Assembly (NCBI GenBank): GCA_946699065.1
Contig: CAMPDV010001760.1
Coordinates: 31,352-95,351 of the forward strand
Reading direction: 5' to 3'
From: Loxodes magnus
Taxonomy: Eukaryota; Ciliophora; Karyorelictea; Loxodida; Loxodidae
DNA length: 64,000 nucleotides
Part shown: positions 47,657 through 59,202 of the stretch, one piece after another
How the letters are laid out: the number at the start of each line of letters is the position of its first letter
Numbering within the stretch: position 1 is the stretch's first letter
The notes under the pieces: model-generated
Seen by the model: only the letters and a program-made list of their open reading frames with translations
Database searches by the model: none
Told to the model about the DNA's origin: nothing
Position numbers and translations under genes: made by a program

Positions 47657-47871
47657 ATCTTTTTATAATTAATATAATAAATTTTAATATGTTTTTACCA
47701 TATTTCATATAAGTAATTGACAATTTTTACACTTTTCATTCCAAACATTTTAATTAAATCTCCTTAAATTATCTTTTATTCACCTGCTATCAAACTAAAT
47801 CGCTCCAATAATTCCTCCATTTGTTTCTCATTTCGCTCTAAAAATTAAATTCTTCTTCAAAATAACTATGA
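46738..47871 (+). CDS. Intact ORF1, gag-like zinc-knuckle protein
   Basis: The only uninterrupted ORF1 in the window: ATG 46,738 to TGA 47,869-47,871, 377 codons under TAA/TAG=Gln. It starts MVEGFKKGFYTTSFQAKKE, with a Ser/Gln/Pro-rich N-terminus, a coiled coil at about residues 100-200 (MTKEEMAKLILALIGKNKDL, then DEFDRQLEQLYESNENI), PMEIEQEN, a perfect CCHC knuckle CYICRRTDHLWRRC (first Cys codon 47,383), QFYPTRNGEIYKKK and a basic tail ending RKLLSRRSFFNTL. At about 47,640 composition turns abruptly AT-rich, and the last 75 codons are probably read-through of flanking DNA after the native stop was lost. GC content is far above that of its neighbours. No ORF2 follows. Confidence 0.72.
47657..47671. 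repeat. Candidate target-site duplication, right copy
   Basis: Exact repeat of 46,713-46,727. Confidence 0.5.
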
Positions 47872-49110
47872 ATGAAAGCATTTAATTCTAATTTATTAAA
47901 GTTGTCTTCGTCTAGGGAAGTTTTTAATAAAATAATTTTTGGTTATAAGTTAAAAGTTTGAGTAATTATGATTCCTGATATCTTTATATTCTTTAACTAA
48001 ATCTTACAGAGCTTCACATTAAGAAATATGCTAATAATGTCTTATTCCCCAAATTTAAATCTCAGAGTGTTTTATTTAATAGTGCTTTTAATTTAAATCA
48101 TACTAAAATTGTAACTAAGGTATTTAATTTGTAAACTGACAATTATTTTCGAATAATTATCTTATTTAATTCTGTGCGTGTATAGATTGGAAATTTCTTT
48201 TCATCAATCTTATTAACTAAATCTTCAAAATAAATACGTGCGTTAGGCAAAGCTTATCCTTCCTTTTGCATCTTAATAAAATTTCTATTCTATTTTATTT
48301 TAAATTTTACTTAAATATTGATTGCTGTTACTAGCGCCTTAGATCTATTTGAAAATGTTAAATTTTTATTTTAAAATTCTTAAAATATTTAAGGTTACTG
48401 TTCTTCGTTTTGTTAAAAATAAATGTTACATCAGAGCTGTGATCAGTTTAAGGCTCAGTAATATTTTATGTAAAATTTGAAATACCTCATTGTTATAAAA
48501 TATTAAAAGGATAATTAATTCAAGTCTATAAAGAAAGATTCATTCTTAGTAGAGCATGGACTTTGTAAAGCATATCTTTCTACTTTTCTTTAGCCTGTGA
48601 TTATATCATACTTTATTTTTTATACTTAGAAAAATAATATAAGAAAATATTTCTAACCTACTCTGTTTTATATCGTATAAATAGTGCTAAAAATCTATTA
48701 AATTTTTAAGTAATAATAATTTTATATTTAGATAACTTTTAGATAGATCCATTCACGCATTTTTGTATTTCGTAGAAGTTTTTTAAAATTTATTTTAAAA
48801 TTTCCCAAAAACATTTTTAATATTCAAATAATTATTTCTAATATTTTATAATTAAGTTTTACATTTATTGGTAAAAGAAATCGTATCTATTTCAGATAAG
48901 CTAAATCTGCTTTTACTCAAATTTCCGGATTTCGTATTATAAATGCTCTAAAATATTGAAATCCCTTATACTTTCCAACTCTATATAGCTTAACTATTGT
49001 ATTTATTACAAAATAAAGATAAGTACTCTTTAGAATTAATTTAATGCAATGAAAGTACTTGACGCAACCACATTCCATCATTTTAGGAACTCTCCTATTA
49101 TATTCTAAAA
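47700..49110 (-). pseudogene. Coding-like region, unrecognised
   Basis: Minus-strand blocks in order: MMECGCVKYFHCIKLILKST and VGKYKGFQYFRAFIIRNPEI (about 49,080-48,900), VKADLAYLKQIRFLLPINVK, MQKEGQALPNARIYFEDLVN with KIDEKKFPIYTRTELNKII (48,290-48,130), LDEDNFNKLELNAFIHSYFE (47,920-47,860) and a coiled NEKQMEELLERFSLIAGEQK (47,850-47,720). TGA codons and shifts separate them, so the gene is broken, but content is well above AT-rich noise. It does not resemble LINE ORFs or the LRR family. Could be a captured host gene or another transposon's protein. It faces the intact ORF1 tail to tail. Confidence 0.4.
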
Positions 49111-49114
49111 TTTG

Positions 49115-50395
49115 TTAGCAACTTTAAGATATATTAATGTTAATTTATTATTGAAATAATATATTTAAGCATATCATAGTTTTATGAGCAAATAAAAATT
49201 TATCATATAAGTATTATAATTAAACACTTAAATTATAATGCATTTTTTAATTTACAATATTTATTACTATAATATCATTAAATTTAATTATTTTAAAACT
49301 TCACTTTTATTAATATATTTAAAATCTAAAATTTTTATTATAAGCTCTAAATTTAGAAATAATTATGATATTACTTTTTTATAATTAAATTAAATTAAAT
49401 AATGTTCGTTTATAATTAAATTAAATTTTTTTTATATAAACTAAACAGAATTTAAATTGAAAATATAATATTTTTACTGATATTGCTTTATAAAAATACA
49501 AAAATTATAGCCAAATTGTTTATTAAAATTATTGGTTTTGGTAAAACATAACAATATAGTAAATTTCTATTAAAAATATATATATATTAAAACATATTGC
49601 TAGTTGCTAAACAAAAAATAAATAATTTATTTTTTAACTTTATTCTAATTTACAAAATTTTTTTAATGGTAAAAAATTAAATAATTTATAGAAATTACAA
49701 AATTTTTTACCTAAATAAGCAAAAAAATTTATAAAATTAGACTTCTAAAAGATAAAGAATTTAGTCTAAAATTATATAAAATAGCAAATTAATATATTTT
49801 AAATTTACATAATTTTTTTAAAAGTTAATAAAAATAATTTAGTATTTAATTTATCATTCTACGAAAATATACTAATTTTTATATTCAAATTTATAAAATA
49901 AATAAATAGTAAAAATTATTTTAATTATTTTTTATTTAAGCTTTATAATATAAATTTAAGTAACAAATAATATTCAAATTTATAAAAGAAATGTTATAAT
50001 ATTTTTTATTTATAATCATATGTTAAATGTTTATTATAAAAAAATTAGAAAAAATTACTTAAAATATTAATTTATATAATTAAACCAAAATTTATATAGA
50101 TAAAATAAAATTAGATTAACTAGTATTACTGATACAAAATTTATATTTAGATAATTTACTTAAAATTTTCTATCTAATAATATCTATAAAAATTGATTAA
50201 AAAATTAAATGAAAAAATAATATATCTCTACTTTTTTATAAAAGATTTTATAAAACTATTTGATTTACTGATAAAATAAATTGAACAAGAAAATATCCAA
50301 AATTAACTTTATAAAAAAGGTAAAATTGTTTTAAAGCTTCAAATATAATTTAATTTTTTAATTTAAGATTAAAAAATTTAAGAAAGAGTTTTATT
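49115..50395. other. AT-rich spacer
   Basis: Extremely AT-rich; no readable gene or repeat. Confidence 0.5.
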
Positions 50396-50399
50396 AATA

Positions 50400-51425
50400 T
50401 GTTGAAAATATTAAGGTATTTAGAAAAATATGAAAAACTAGGGCATAAAATTCAAAAAATTTATCATGCTAAGCTTGCTTGAGCAGATGATTTAATACTA
50501 ATATCAAATAATCAAAAAAATATGTAAATCTTACTAAACGAAGCCGAAAGCATTTTTAAATTAATAAGACTTAGAATTAACACGGAGAAATGCGAATTTA
50601 TATAAATACTCAAGAATAGAAACACAACGAACAAAGAGATTGAACTTTTTCTATTAGGAAAAAAAATTTAATAGAAATAACAAATTTAATACCTAGGATA
50701 TCAAATAAACTAACTTAATGAAGAAAGGTTCAGATTGAGAACCTCTTCAAGAAATTTTAATAATCGATATTTATATTCTAATCCTAATTCTTTAAAAACT
50801 ATAACAAAACATAGCCAATTAACTTTAAGAACTTATTCAGATTATTTATAATGCCAAAATTAGAATACTACTCGGAATTAATCCCATATAGTATTCAATT
50901 AAGAATAACAAAATGAAAAAATAAAATCTAAATAGCACAAAGATAAATCCTAAGAAAATACTTGAAAATTCCACAAGCATCATTTAAAGAAATATAGTAT
51001 ATAGATTTCAACTGATGTAAATTTGAAGATTCAACAGCATAAAGATTTTTAAAATTCTACAAAAATTTATAAGATTAATTCAGAAATGATCAAGAAAAAG
51101 AAAAAAGTAGATAAGATACAAAATTCTAATAACTTTTCAAATAGAGTTAAAAATAGAACTCAAAATATAAAAAAACATTAAAAAAATTGAAAAATACTAT
51201 GAAATAAACAATGAATAAATAAAAGATCATAACATAAACAATTATACTAAAGAAATCTAAAAAAAATACTAAAAAGAATTTTCAAGGAAACAATATAGAG
51301 AATATAAGATATGAAAACAGCCGAAATAATTTATAGACAATTTAAAAATGAGATTAAATTTTAAAATATTACTTATATAACAACAAACAAAGAATTAATA
51401 AAAGAATAAAAATTAATTTATAAGG
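50400..51425 (+). pseudogene. LINE RT fragment, C-terminal part of the RT domain
   Basis: Reads MLKILRYLEKYEKLGHKIQK, then the catalytic region HAKLA, a TGA at 50,480-50,482, then ADDLILISNNQKNMQILLNE and IFKLIRLRINTEKCEFI, a typical RT palm and thumb arrangement. The TGA stands where the LINEs at 1 kb and 14.6 kb have TGG (Trp). Later frames contain QYLGYQINQLNEERFRLRTS. The 5' RT blocks are missing. The fragment ends at the exact left edge of duplicated unit B, inside what would be the LRR leader, so its 3' end was cut by a rearrangement and no LINE tail is present. Confidence 0.7.
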
Positions 51426-51426
51426 A

Positions 51427-51620
51427 AAATTAGTTCTAAGCTGTAAAGGGGTAAGGAATTAATATGAACCCTACAATCTTATTATTGTTTCTAATCTCTA
51501 ACTAATTGATTGCTTATCTATCATTATTTTTCTTCTTCCAAATTTTCCTTTTAGTATTCCAAGCATTCAAAAAAATGTCCCTTTAAAATTTATTATAAAA
51601 TAATGAGGAAAATAGATTTA
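51427..51620 (-). repeat. Orphan LRR leader at the unit B edge
   Basis: The conserved leader (reverse complement of GTTCATATTAATTCCTTACC and neighbours) is present without an LRR gene behind it. DNA beyond, to 52,320, is AT-rich and matches unit A. Confidence 0.6.
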
Positions 51621-52329
51621 AAATTAACGTCAGCATTCTAAAATAATTTATTTTCAATTTATTTTGAAAATATTCTAACTAATAAATAAGTATCATAGTT
51701 TATAAGATAATAGATATCTAAATTTATTAAAGTAACCACTTTTAGCTTTTATTCAATCTAAATCTTCAACAGAAGTAACTAAATTCATCTATTTATATAC
51801 ATCTCTTTACTATAAAAATTATAACTTTTTATTATTTAACAAAATCTAATTAATTATGTATTTACTTTCTATTTTTTAGCAAAATATTAAATATAAGAAA
51901 TTTAAATAATTTTTTATTAAATGTTAAAATATAAATAATTTTAGTAAATATCTAAAAGAAAAAAGAGTAAATATTTTAAGCAAGCAATAATAAAAAAATT
52001 GTGCATAAATTTAAAGAATTATTGAATAAACATCTTATTATTGACATTTCAAGCTAAAGTTAAATTATGAAGAATATTAAAAAATTATAATTTTTTTATT
52101 TTTATTTATAAATTTAAAATATATATAAAGCTTTATTACTTACTACAAATAATAATCTAATAAATCAATATTATTTAATATTTTTATATAAATATTATAT
52201 TTTAACTTTTAAACCTAAAAATATTCTTGCCTATATAAATTTCAGAATTATTTCTTTCATATTAAGAAATTTTATTTTAATTATAATAAAAAATATCAAA
52301 ACTTTTCTCCTTATCTGCAGTCTTAAATT

Positions 52330-52614
52330 ATGAACTCTTTGCCCTTTCTTCTTGATCAAGTTGCTAAAGATCTTAAAGAAAGTAGTCTTCTATTCAAAAT
52401 ATTAAGTTTTAGTCTATAGATTTTATCTACTATATATAAAATTTAAAAATATGCTCTTAATCTAAAATTGTTAAAAGCTTAATATCTAATTTTTCATCCT
52501 TTTACTGAAATTATTATATCCCTTACAATCCATTATATGGCTAAATATATCATACTCCCCACATTTACGTTGTAGGTTATAACGATTTTATAATTAATTT
52601 TAAAAGCTTATTGA
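52330..52614 (+). CDS. Small ORF, unrecognised (94 codons), unit B
   Basis: Same frame and length as 30,478-30,762 with several amino-acid changes (for example Gly to Ala at codon 12 and Asp to Ser at codon 18), intact from ATG to TGA. Survival in both units is mild support for reality, but the duplication is recent, so it proves little. Confidence 0.3.
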
Positions 52615-52762
52615 ATGAGTTCGTTATAATAATCAAATTTACATATGTTTGACTTATAAGTAAAGCATTATGTAGTTAATTAAATTATTTTATCATTTTT
52701 ATAAATATTTTAGCTTTTAAATAAATATTATATACTAATTATTATATAATTCAATTTAAAAT

Positions 52763-53200
52763 GGATTCTGGTTTCTAGTTGACCAGGCAGGTAATCCGGA
52801 GTAGTCATGTCTGCATTGCAATTACTCTTGCAATAGATGCCACCACAAGCAAGTAGGACAGGCCCATTGTGTGATGAGTCTTACTTGTTTGAGGGTTCTC
52901 TCTATTGGTACGAGAGGTCGACTAGAGGGAACTGTAATCCTGATCTCAGAGTTATCCTGATTTTATATGTCGTTATTCTGATCAGGGAATAGAAAGAAAA
53001 AAGACATGACTGAGATAAAAACAATTATTACTTAGAAGAATTTAGCCTAATTGAGTCATTTGACACGAATATTGGAATGTTCTCTAACTCCAGCCTTTGG
53101 AAGAATTAAAAGAATTTAAAGAGTGAAGGCAATCAATTTTGATTATAAAAACGGAGAGAAGAAGATAAGAATCAAAAAGATTAAATGTTGCCAGAAACAT
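52763..53200 (-). pseudogene. GC-rich segment, broken ORF, unit B
   Basis: Counterpart of 30,905-31,345. The minus-strand ORF starting at 53,007 is shifted by a one-base loss (AAGTAGGACAGG here against AAGTCAGGACAGG in unit A). Confidence 0.4.
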
Positions 53201-53404
53201 TTCTAGCCTATTAATAATTAAATTTGTTTCTTTATTTTTTCTTGGTAAGCAAAACAATGGAATACTACGTCAATTTAATTAATTAATTAATTTATAAATC
53301 ATTTTTACATATACTTTACTTTCTGATTTTTTATTTAATATTAATAGAAAAAATATTTATATTAATTATTATGATATTTCTGATTCATACATTTTTAAAT
53401 AATC

Positions 53405-53815
53405 TTTCAAATTCAAAAAATAATTAATTTATAATTATATAAGTTTAGAGAGTGCGAATTATCTCAATAGCCGCAGCTCTTTAATAAAGATTTTTAAAGT
53501 TAAAAAATATTATTTTCTGAAGTCTACCACAGTGCTAGCATTCCTTTATGAATCTTGTCTTCTATAGGGCCGTTATCAGAATATTACCTAAGAGACATTA
53601 GTATCTGGCATCTTTCATTATTAGCATTACTTTATGTCCCTTCAGTCTTTTTTTATCTTATCTCCTACCAAGATTTTAGTTCGGTTCTTCGCCCATAGAT
53701 ACCAGATCTTAAGTCAATTTCAGTTGGTGATCTGGCATTCCCTATTTAATTTATATACTATTATTAATTTATGATAATCGTTATAATCGTTTGTTGTAGA
53801 TAAAAAATTCAAAAA
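53405..53815 (-). pseudogene. ORF1 fragment with ghost zinc knuckle, unit B
   Basis: Counterpart of 31,506-31,910. Further decayed: the last knuckle Cys becomes Gly (YSDNGP) and a 2-base loss shifts the C-terminal part at GCGGCTATTG. Flanking DNA at about 53,320-53,390 has an extra AT stretch not present in unit A. Confidence 0.45.
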
Positions 53816-53819
53816 ATAT

Positions 53820-55200
53820 TTTTTTTTTATAAATATGAATAATATTAGAAAATATTGATTAAATTTAAAAATCGTTTCTACCGACTTCCTTTGTTTGAAT
53901 TAAACTAAAATTTTAATTTTTTTATTCAGTATTTTCAAATATTAACCAATTTTCTTGAAAACTTCCTTTTATCAATTATTTTTCTTTTTACTATAAATTT
54001 TTTCTATATCAGAGTATAAAGATTTTTTTATTTCTTCTGATACCTTTTCAGAATCATCTTTTTAATTTTTATTACTTTTAGGCCGTTTTTAAGAAATAAT
54101 TTTTTAAAATTGAAGAATCTTTTGTAAAGATGCTTAGTCTTATTAAATTATTTTAATAGTTTCTTTTTGTTCTTCTAATTTATAAAATAAGCTTAATTTG
54201 TCTGTATTTAGTAAAAATTTTAACTCTGTCTTTCAAGTTATAGACTCTTTCTTTTATGTGGGCTTTACAAAAAATAAATTGATTTTTTACAATTTTAAAT
54301 TATCATCTTGATAAGCAATTAAGATTTATTACCATATAGAAGTATTATTTTAATTATTTAATCATTTATTTCAGTAAAGTTAACAAAATTTAGTAATTTA
54401 TATATATGTTTTTAATGATGTAATAATAGGATTATTAGAATTAGAAAATCAATTTATTTTGAAATATTTTGTCTCTCTTTATTTTATGTCTAACCTGCTC
54501 CTAAATAGATTTTAACTAATTTTTCTCTCAGTATTCAGGTGGATATATAGTGAAAAGCGAGCTTCTTCTGTAGCATTATTAATTATTATAATTTAATTTT
54601 GCTAAAATTATTCATTACTCTTAATCTATTTCTTCTTTCATTTACAGAATTTTTAATTAAAATAACGTTTGAGAAAACATGATGTATTTATTTTAATTAA
54701 TTATAAAAAATTTACAATTTATTTGTTTTCTTTTTATTAATTAATTTTAATATTTATTTTATTTCAAATTTTCAGTTTTTTTGTAATTCATTTTAACTAT
54801 AATTTTTATTCTATTCCTACATTAAAAATTGATTTTTATTAACATTTTTTTAATTTAAATTTAGAGATTATGCCATTCTTTTACTAATTTCATTTTATTT
54901 TAGCAAAAAATGTAATTACTCATTTTAATTTGCAAATATCTTTCTTAGCTCACTAAATTATCTTCAAAACTTAGCAAGTCTCAAAAAACCTTTGTCTATC
55001 TTATTCTAATTAACAAAATTTTTTAAATCACATAAATTTTAATTAATTTTACAGTACTAATCAGTTCTTCTGTCTTCTATCATTTTTACACTTCTGTTTT
55101 TAGAATTATTCTCTATCTTTAAAGAAGTAGGTAATTTTTGAATTAATCTTTCTGTTAATTTCCTTAACTTCTTTTTAAATAAAAAGTTAGGTTTAATTTT
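53820..55200 (-). pseudogene. Coding-like Lys-rich region, unrecognised, unit B
   Basis: Counterpart of 31,917-33,300 with small indels; same low-confidence frames. Confidence 0.28.
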
Positions 55201-55689
55201 AAATATTGTATTACTTATATAAATTTTAAATACATTTTAATAAAATAAGGAATTAATTTTTATTCCTTTAATCATTATACTTATCAAACTATTTCATGTC
55301 TAACATGAAATTATTAAAATTTAACTAAAATATAACAGAGAATTTCTTTATAGCCTTATTATTTTTTTATTTTTAAGTTAATTAAATTTAATTATAATAA
55401 ATTTAAAAATTACATTAATAGCTAAAATAAGCTTACTCTAATTTAATATATCGTACTCTAGTAACTTATTAATTTTACATTCCATTTTTAAGATTATAAT
55501 TAAAAAGCCTTAATAATTTAATTAGTTTTACAATGTTAAAATTTATCTGTTAATAAATAATAAATCAATATTATTATAGAATGTGTAGCCTCCCGTTTAC
55601 ATACAGCTTTTCAATGTTAATATTTAATATTAAAAAGTGTTCTCATACTTCTTGTTAAAATTCTAGTTATTCAAAGGGTCACGTCAGCT

Positions 55690-56175
55690 TCTCAAAATGG
55701 GAATTTGCTTAATAAAAATTATTCCTGAGTTTTGAAAAAAATGCTTCATTCTTCTTGAATAACATCCAAATAAGAATTAATAATTATGCCATTAGAAGGA
55801 CCTAAATGTTCATACTGCTAGTGAGAACCTTCGGGTAGGTACATTGTATTAATATCTAAAGATTATCTCTTTAAAAAAGTAGTAATAACTTACTATTAAT
55901 GAAATTTCTTAAGTCTCGATATTCCAAAATGATTAATGAATTGTTAGAAATACTAAATTCTACTTCTTTAAGTTTTTATTTATTCCTAGATTTCTAAAAA
56001 GCAGATAAATTAATAAATATCCAAAAATTGATATAAATATCTTTAGTATCTATTATTAGTTTTATTTTACCATAATAAATGTCGCTTTCTTACTCTTGAT
56101 AAACCTATTATTTTTCTTCACTATCTTTAATAATAGAATCTAATCAAAAAACTCCTCTTTGATTTTAATGAAGAA
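55690..56175 (-). pseudogene. Companion coding fragment behind LRR copy 7, unit B
   Basis: Counterpart of 33,790-34,350. Here the frame KLKEVEFSISNNSLIILEYR continues DLRNFINSKLLLLFQRDNLQ and ILIQC, which matches KEVEL and FEYQDLR in the copy at 19.6-20.05 kb better than the unit A version does. Unit B therefore preserves the older reading in this part. Confidence 0.42.
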
Positions 56176-56700
56176 TAATTATATCTATTTTTAAATCCTT
56201 TTGGCTTAGAATTTTAGTGTAAATAGTAGAAAATTTATAATATTTTGATAAAAGTAAAAATAATAAAATTTTGGAAATTAAAGAAAATAAATAGCAATTA
56301 ATTATAGAAAAATAATTAATTGATTATAAAATTTAATTAAGCTTATAATCAAAAGCACTGTCTATACCTATGATAATTTTAAATTATAGAAAAAATTAAA
56401 CAAATAACTTTTATTTCAATTTTAATTCGAAACAATTAGTTTAATTAGATTAAATTATTTTAAATAAATAAAAAATAAATTTAAGTTATTAATTATTTAA
56501 TTTAAAATACCAAGAAATATATATAATTCTAAATAATATTAAATATAGCACATATTTAATATTATGTATAATAATTAAATGTTAAGAGTATCTTTATGAT
56601 TTGTATTATTTTTGAATCAATTTTTTTATATAAAGTTGCATTTATTTTTAAATATTAGCTATAATATAAAATTAAGTTTTCAATTTAAACGTGTATTTCC

Positions 56701-57981
56701 TCATTTTATTCTAAGATTTGGGAAGTGTTTCTTTAACTCAGTTAATTGCCTTCTCATATTTTCAGAAATTTAATTTCCATTAAATGTGCAGCCTTATAGT
56801 TCAAAAAATTGTAATTTACTTCAGAACTCATAGAATTAGTCTTATTCATTCTTTAATCTAAAATCTTTTTCGAACTTTAAAAAAATTAATTCTAATTTTT
56901 CTAAACTTTTACTATTTTAGAAAATATATTCAATACTTTACGAATCTATATTCTATAATTAACTAAAGCTCAGATATTTTAAGTTTTAGAATCTTTAAAT
57001 TATAATTTGAATTATTTCTAAATCTATTTAATTACAACTATAAAATTCTAATTTTTCTATATTAGATTTATTGTTCTAAAAAAATTAAAAGAGTGTTTAT
57101 TTATCAATTTTACAATATCATAATTTTAAGCTTTTTAATTTACTAGGTTTTATTCTATATATTATAATCATTTCTAATGCTTTTATTCAGATCATTCAAT
57201 TTTTATATCTTCTAAATTTTAACTATTTTAGAAAATTGCAATTAATTGATCTGAGTTTAAATCCCCAATTTAAAGATATAATCTTCTTAGTTTTTCTCCT
57301 TTTAATCTCAAATAATCTATCAAAAATTAACATCCTCTAATTTAGGAGCCTTAAAGTGAAATAGAATGAAGTTAGCAGTCACTATTAAATTATAAATATC
57401 ATCCATTCAATTCTATCCTATTATAATCTAAATAGAATTCTTTTAAATATTATAGTTTATTTATATTTCCAGATTTTCTTCTTTAATATCACAACACTAA
57501 ATTTTCAAAGTCTATAAATTAGAGCATTAAAATAAAACTTCACTAATGTAATTATTTCAGCATCTTCCGTTAAAATAAAAAGACTTTATTTATTATCCAC
57601 ATGTAAGTAATATTTATTTTTATATATGCTATTACTTAATCTATTTTTACTTTCTTAATATTTCAATAAGATACTACATCATTTAATCTAATTTTCTCTC
57701 AAATTATTTATTTTTACGCTTGTATTATTCAAGACAATGAATTTCATTTAGATCTAGGATTAAAGAGATAGAGTTATGCTTTTCTATTTTACTAAAACTT
57801 TATTTAATTATTTCCAAAAGTTATATAGCATCTTCTTAAGTTATTTATTTTTTATCTTTCTCATTTTCAAAAAGCATTTCTTACCAATTATTAGTCTTTT
57901 TTAAGTTTCTTAAAATATTATTAGCATTAACTTAAAAGGTTTCATATTATACTTTTAATCACTTTTTTTACACTTATTCAT
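56701..57981 (-). pseudogene. Leucine-rich-repeat protein, copy 7 (unit B)
   Basis: Counterpart of copy 5, with the conserved ATG present (57,981) and TGA stop at 56,701-56,703. Both shared TGA codons are present at 57,557-57,559 and 57,168-57,170, but a one-base loss in TTTATATTTCCAGATTTTC puts them 389 nt apart, a frameshift unique to this copy. In parts (LKSLKL region with TACTAGGTTTTATTC, and CATCCTCTAATTTAGGAGCC) it resembles copy 3 or copy 1 more than its duplicate copy 5, suggesting gene conversion among LRR copies. Confidence 0.75.
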
Positions 57982-57999
57982 TCCTGCAAATTTATTTAA

Positions 58000-59200
58000 A
58001 GTCTTAATAAGAAAAAATGAGTTCTAAGATGTAAATAGGTAAGGAATTTATATGAACTGTATACTTTTATTATTATTTCTTATTTTTATCTTTTTGATTG
58101 TTTATCTATCCTTATTCTTCCTCTTATCTATTTTCCTCTTATCTATTTTCCTCTTGCTAATTTTCCTTCTAAATCCAAAGCGTTTATAAACTTGTCCCAT
58201 GATTATTTGTATAAAAAATGAGTAAATTAGATTTAAATATAAAGTTAGAATAAATATGGAAATATATTTAGATGGATTAATGATAATGAAACTATTAAAA
58301 TATATTAATTATGATATAATTAATATATAATCAAATTTCCTAAAATTATCAAAACAACTGTGAAAACAAAGCTTTTATATGCTTATTATATATATTAATC
58401 TAATAGTTGGATTCAAGTTCTTTAAGCGAACACATCTGGATGAATATACGACTTTGGTAAAAGCTTGAAGTCTATTACTATGAAATATACATTCTTTAAA
58501 GATGCCTATCTGTTTTAAAAAGGGATAAACTTAAATAATTAATTATATCTATTAAGAGATTGTTATGAATACTGCACTTTGAGAAATGAAGTGTCCTGAT
58601 GCATTCTAAGTTAATAATAATGATAATTAATACTAGCTATTACAAATAAATAATATAATATTTTGATTAATAAACATAACTTAAGTTAAATAAATATTCT
58701 ATTTCCTTTAAATAAATCTTTAGCTAAATTAAGATTTATATTAAATACATATTATAGTCATTAGTTTTATTATGCACCTTACTTTTTATTGTTACCAAGC
58801 AATAAAAGAAACCTATTTTTAATTAATTTTTAAGTTTTTTTATGATTTATAATTAAAAAAATGTAACTAAATAATTAAAGGAAAAAGGATAAGACTATAA
58901 TATTGAGATTGATGATATAATTATTTTAAATTTAAAGAACTTTAATAAATTAAATTACATAAAAAAGATGATTAAACATTATAATAATTACAGAGATTAT
59001 TTATAGAATTATCTATTTTTTAATTAATTTATAAGAAATTATATATAAACATAATTTATTTATTCATTTTAAATATTATAGCAAATCTTATTTAGAAGAT
59101 ATTCTATCAATTATTTATTTTAAACATCTTTATAAAACTAGTAATTATACCTTTACAATCCTAAGAAATTGCTAAAATTACCACAAAAACACTTAATTCA
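58000..59200. other. LRR leader and AT-rich flank, unit B
   Basis: Counterpart of 36,100-37,300; leader with the TATCTATTTTCCTCT-type tandem repeat, then DNA shared with the inverted arm, then AT-rich sequence. Confidence 0.5.
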
Positions 59201-59202
59201 GA

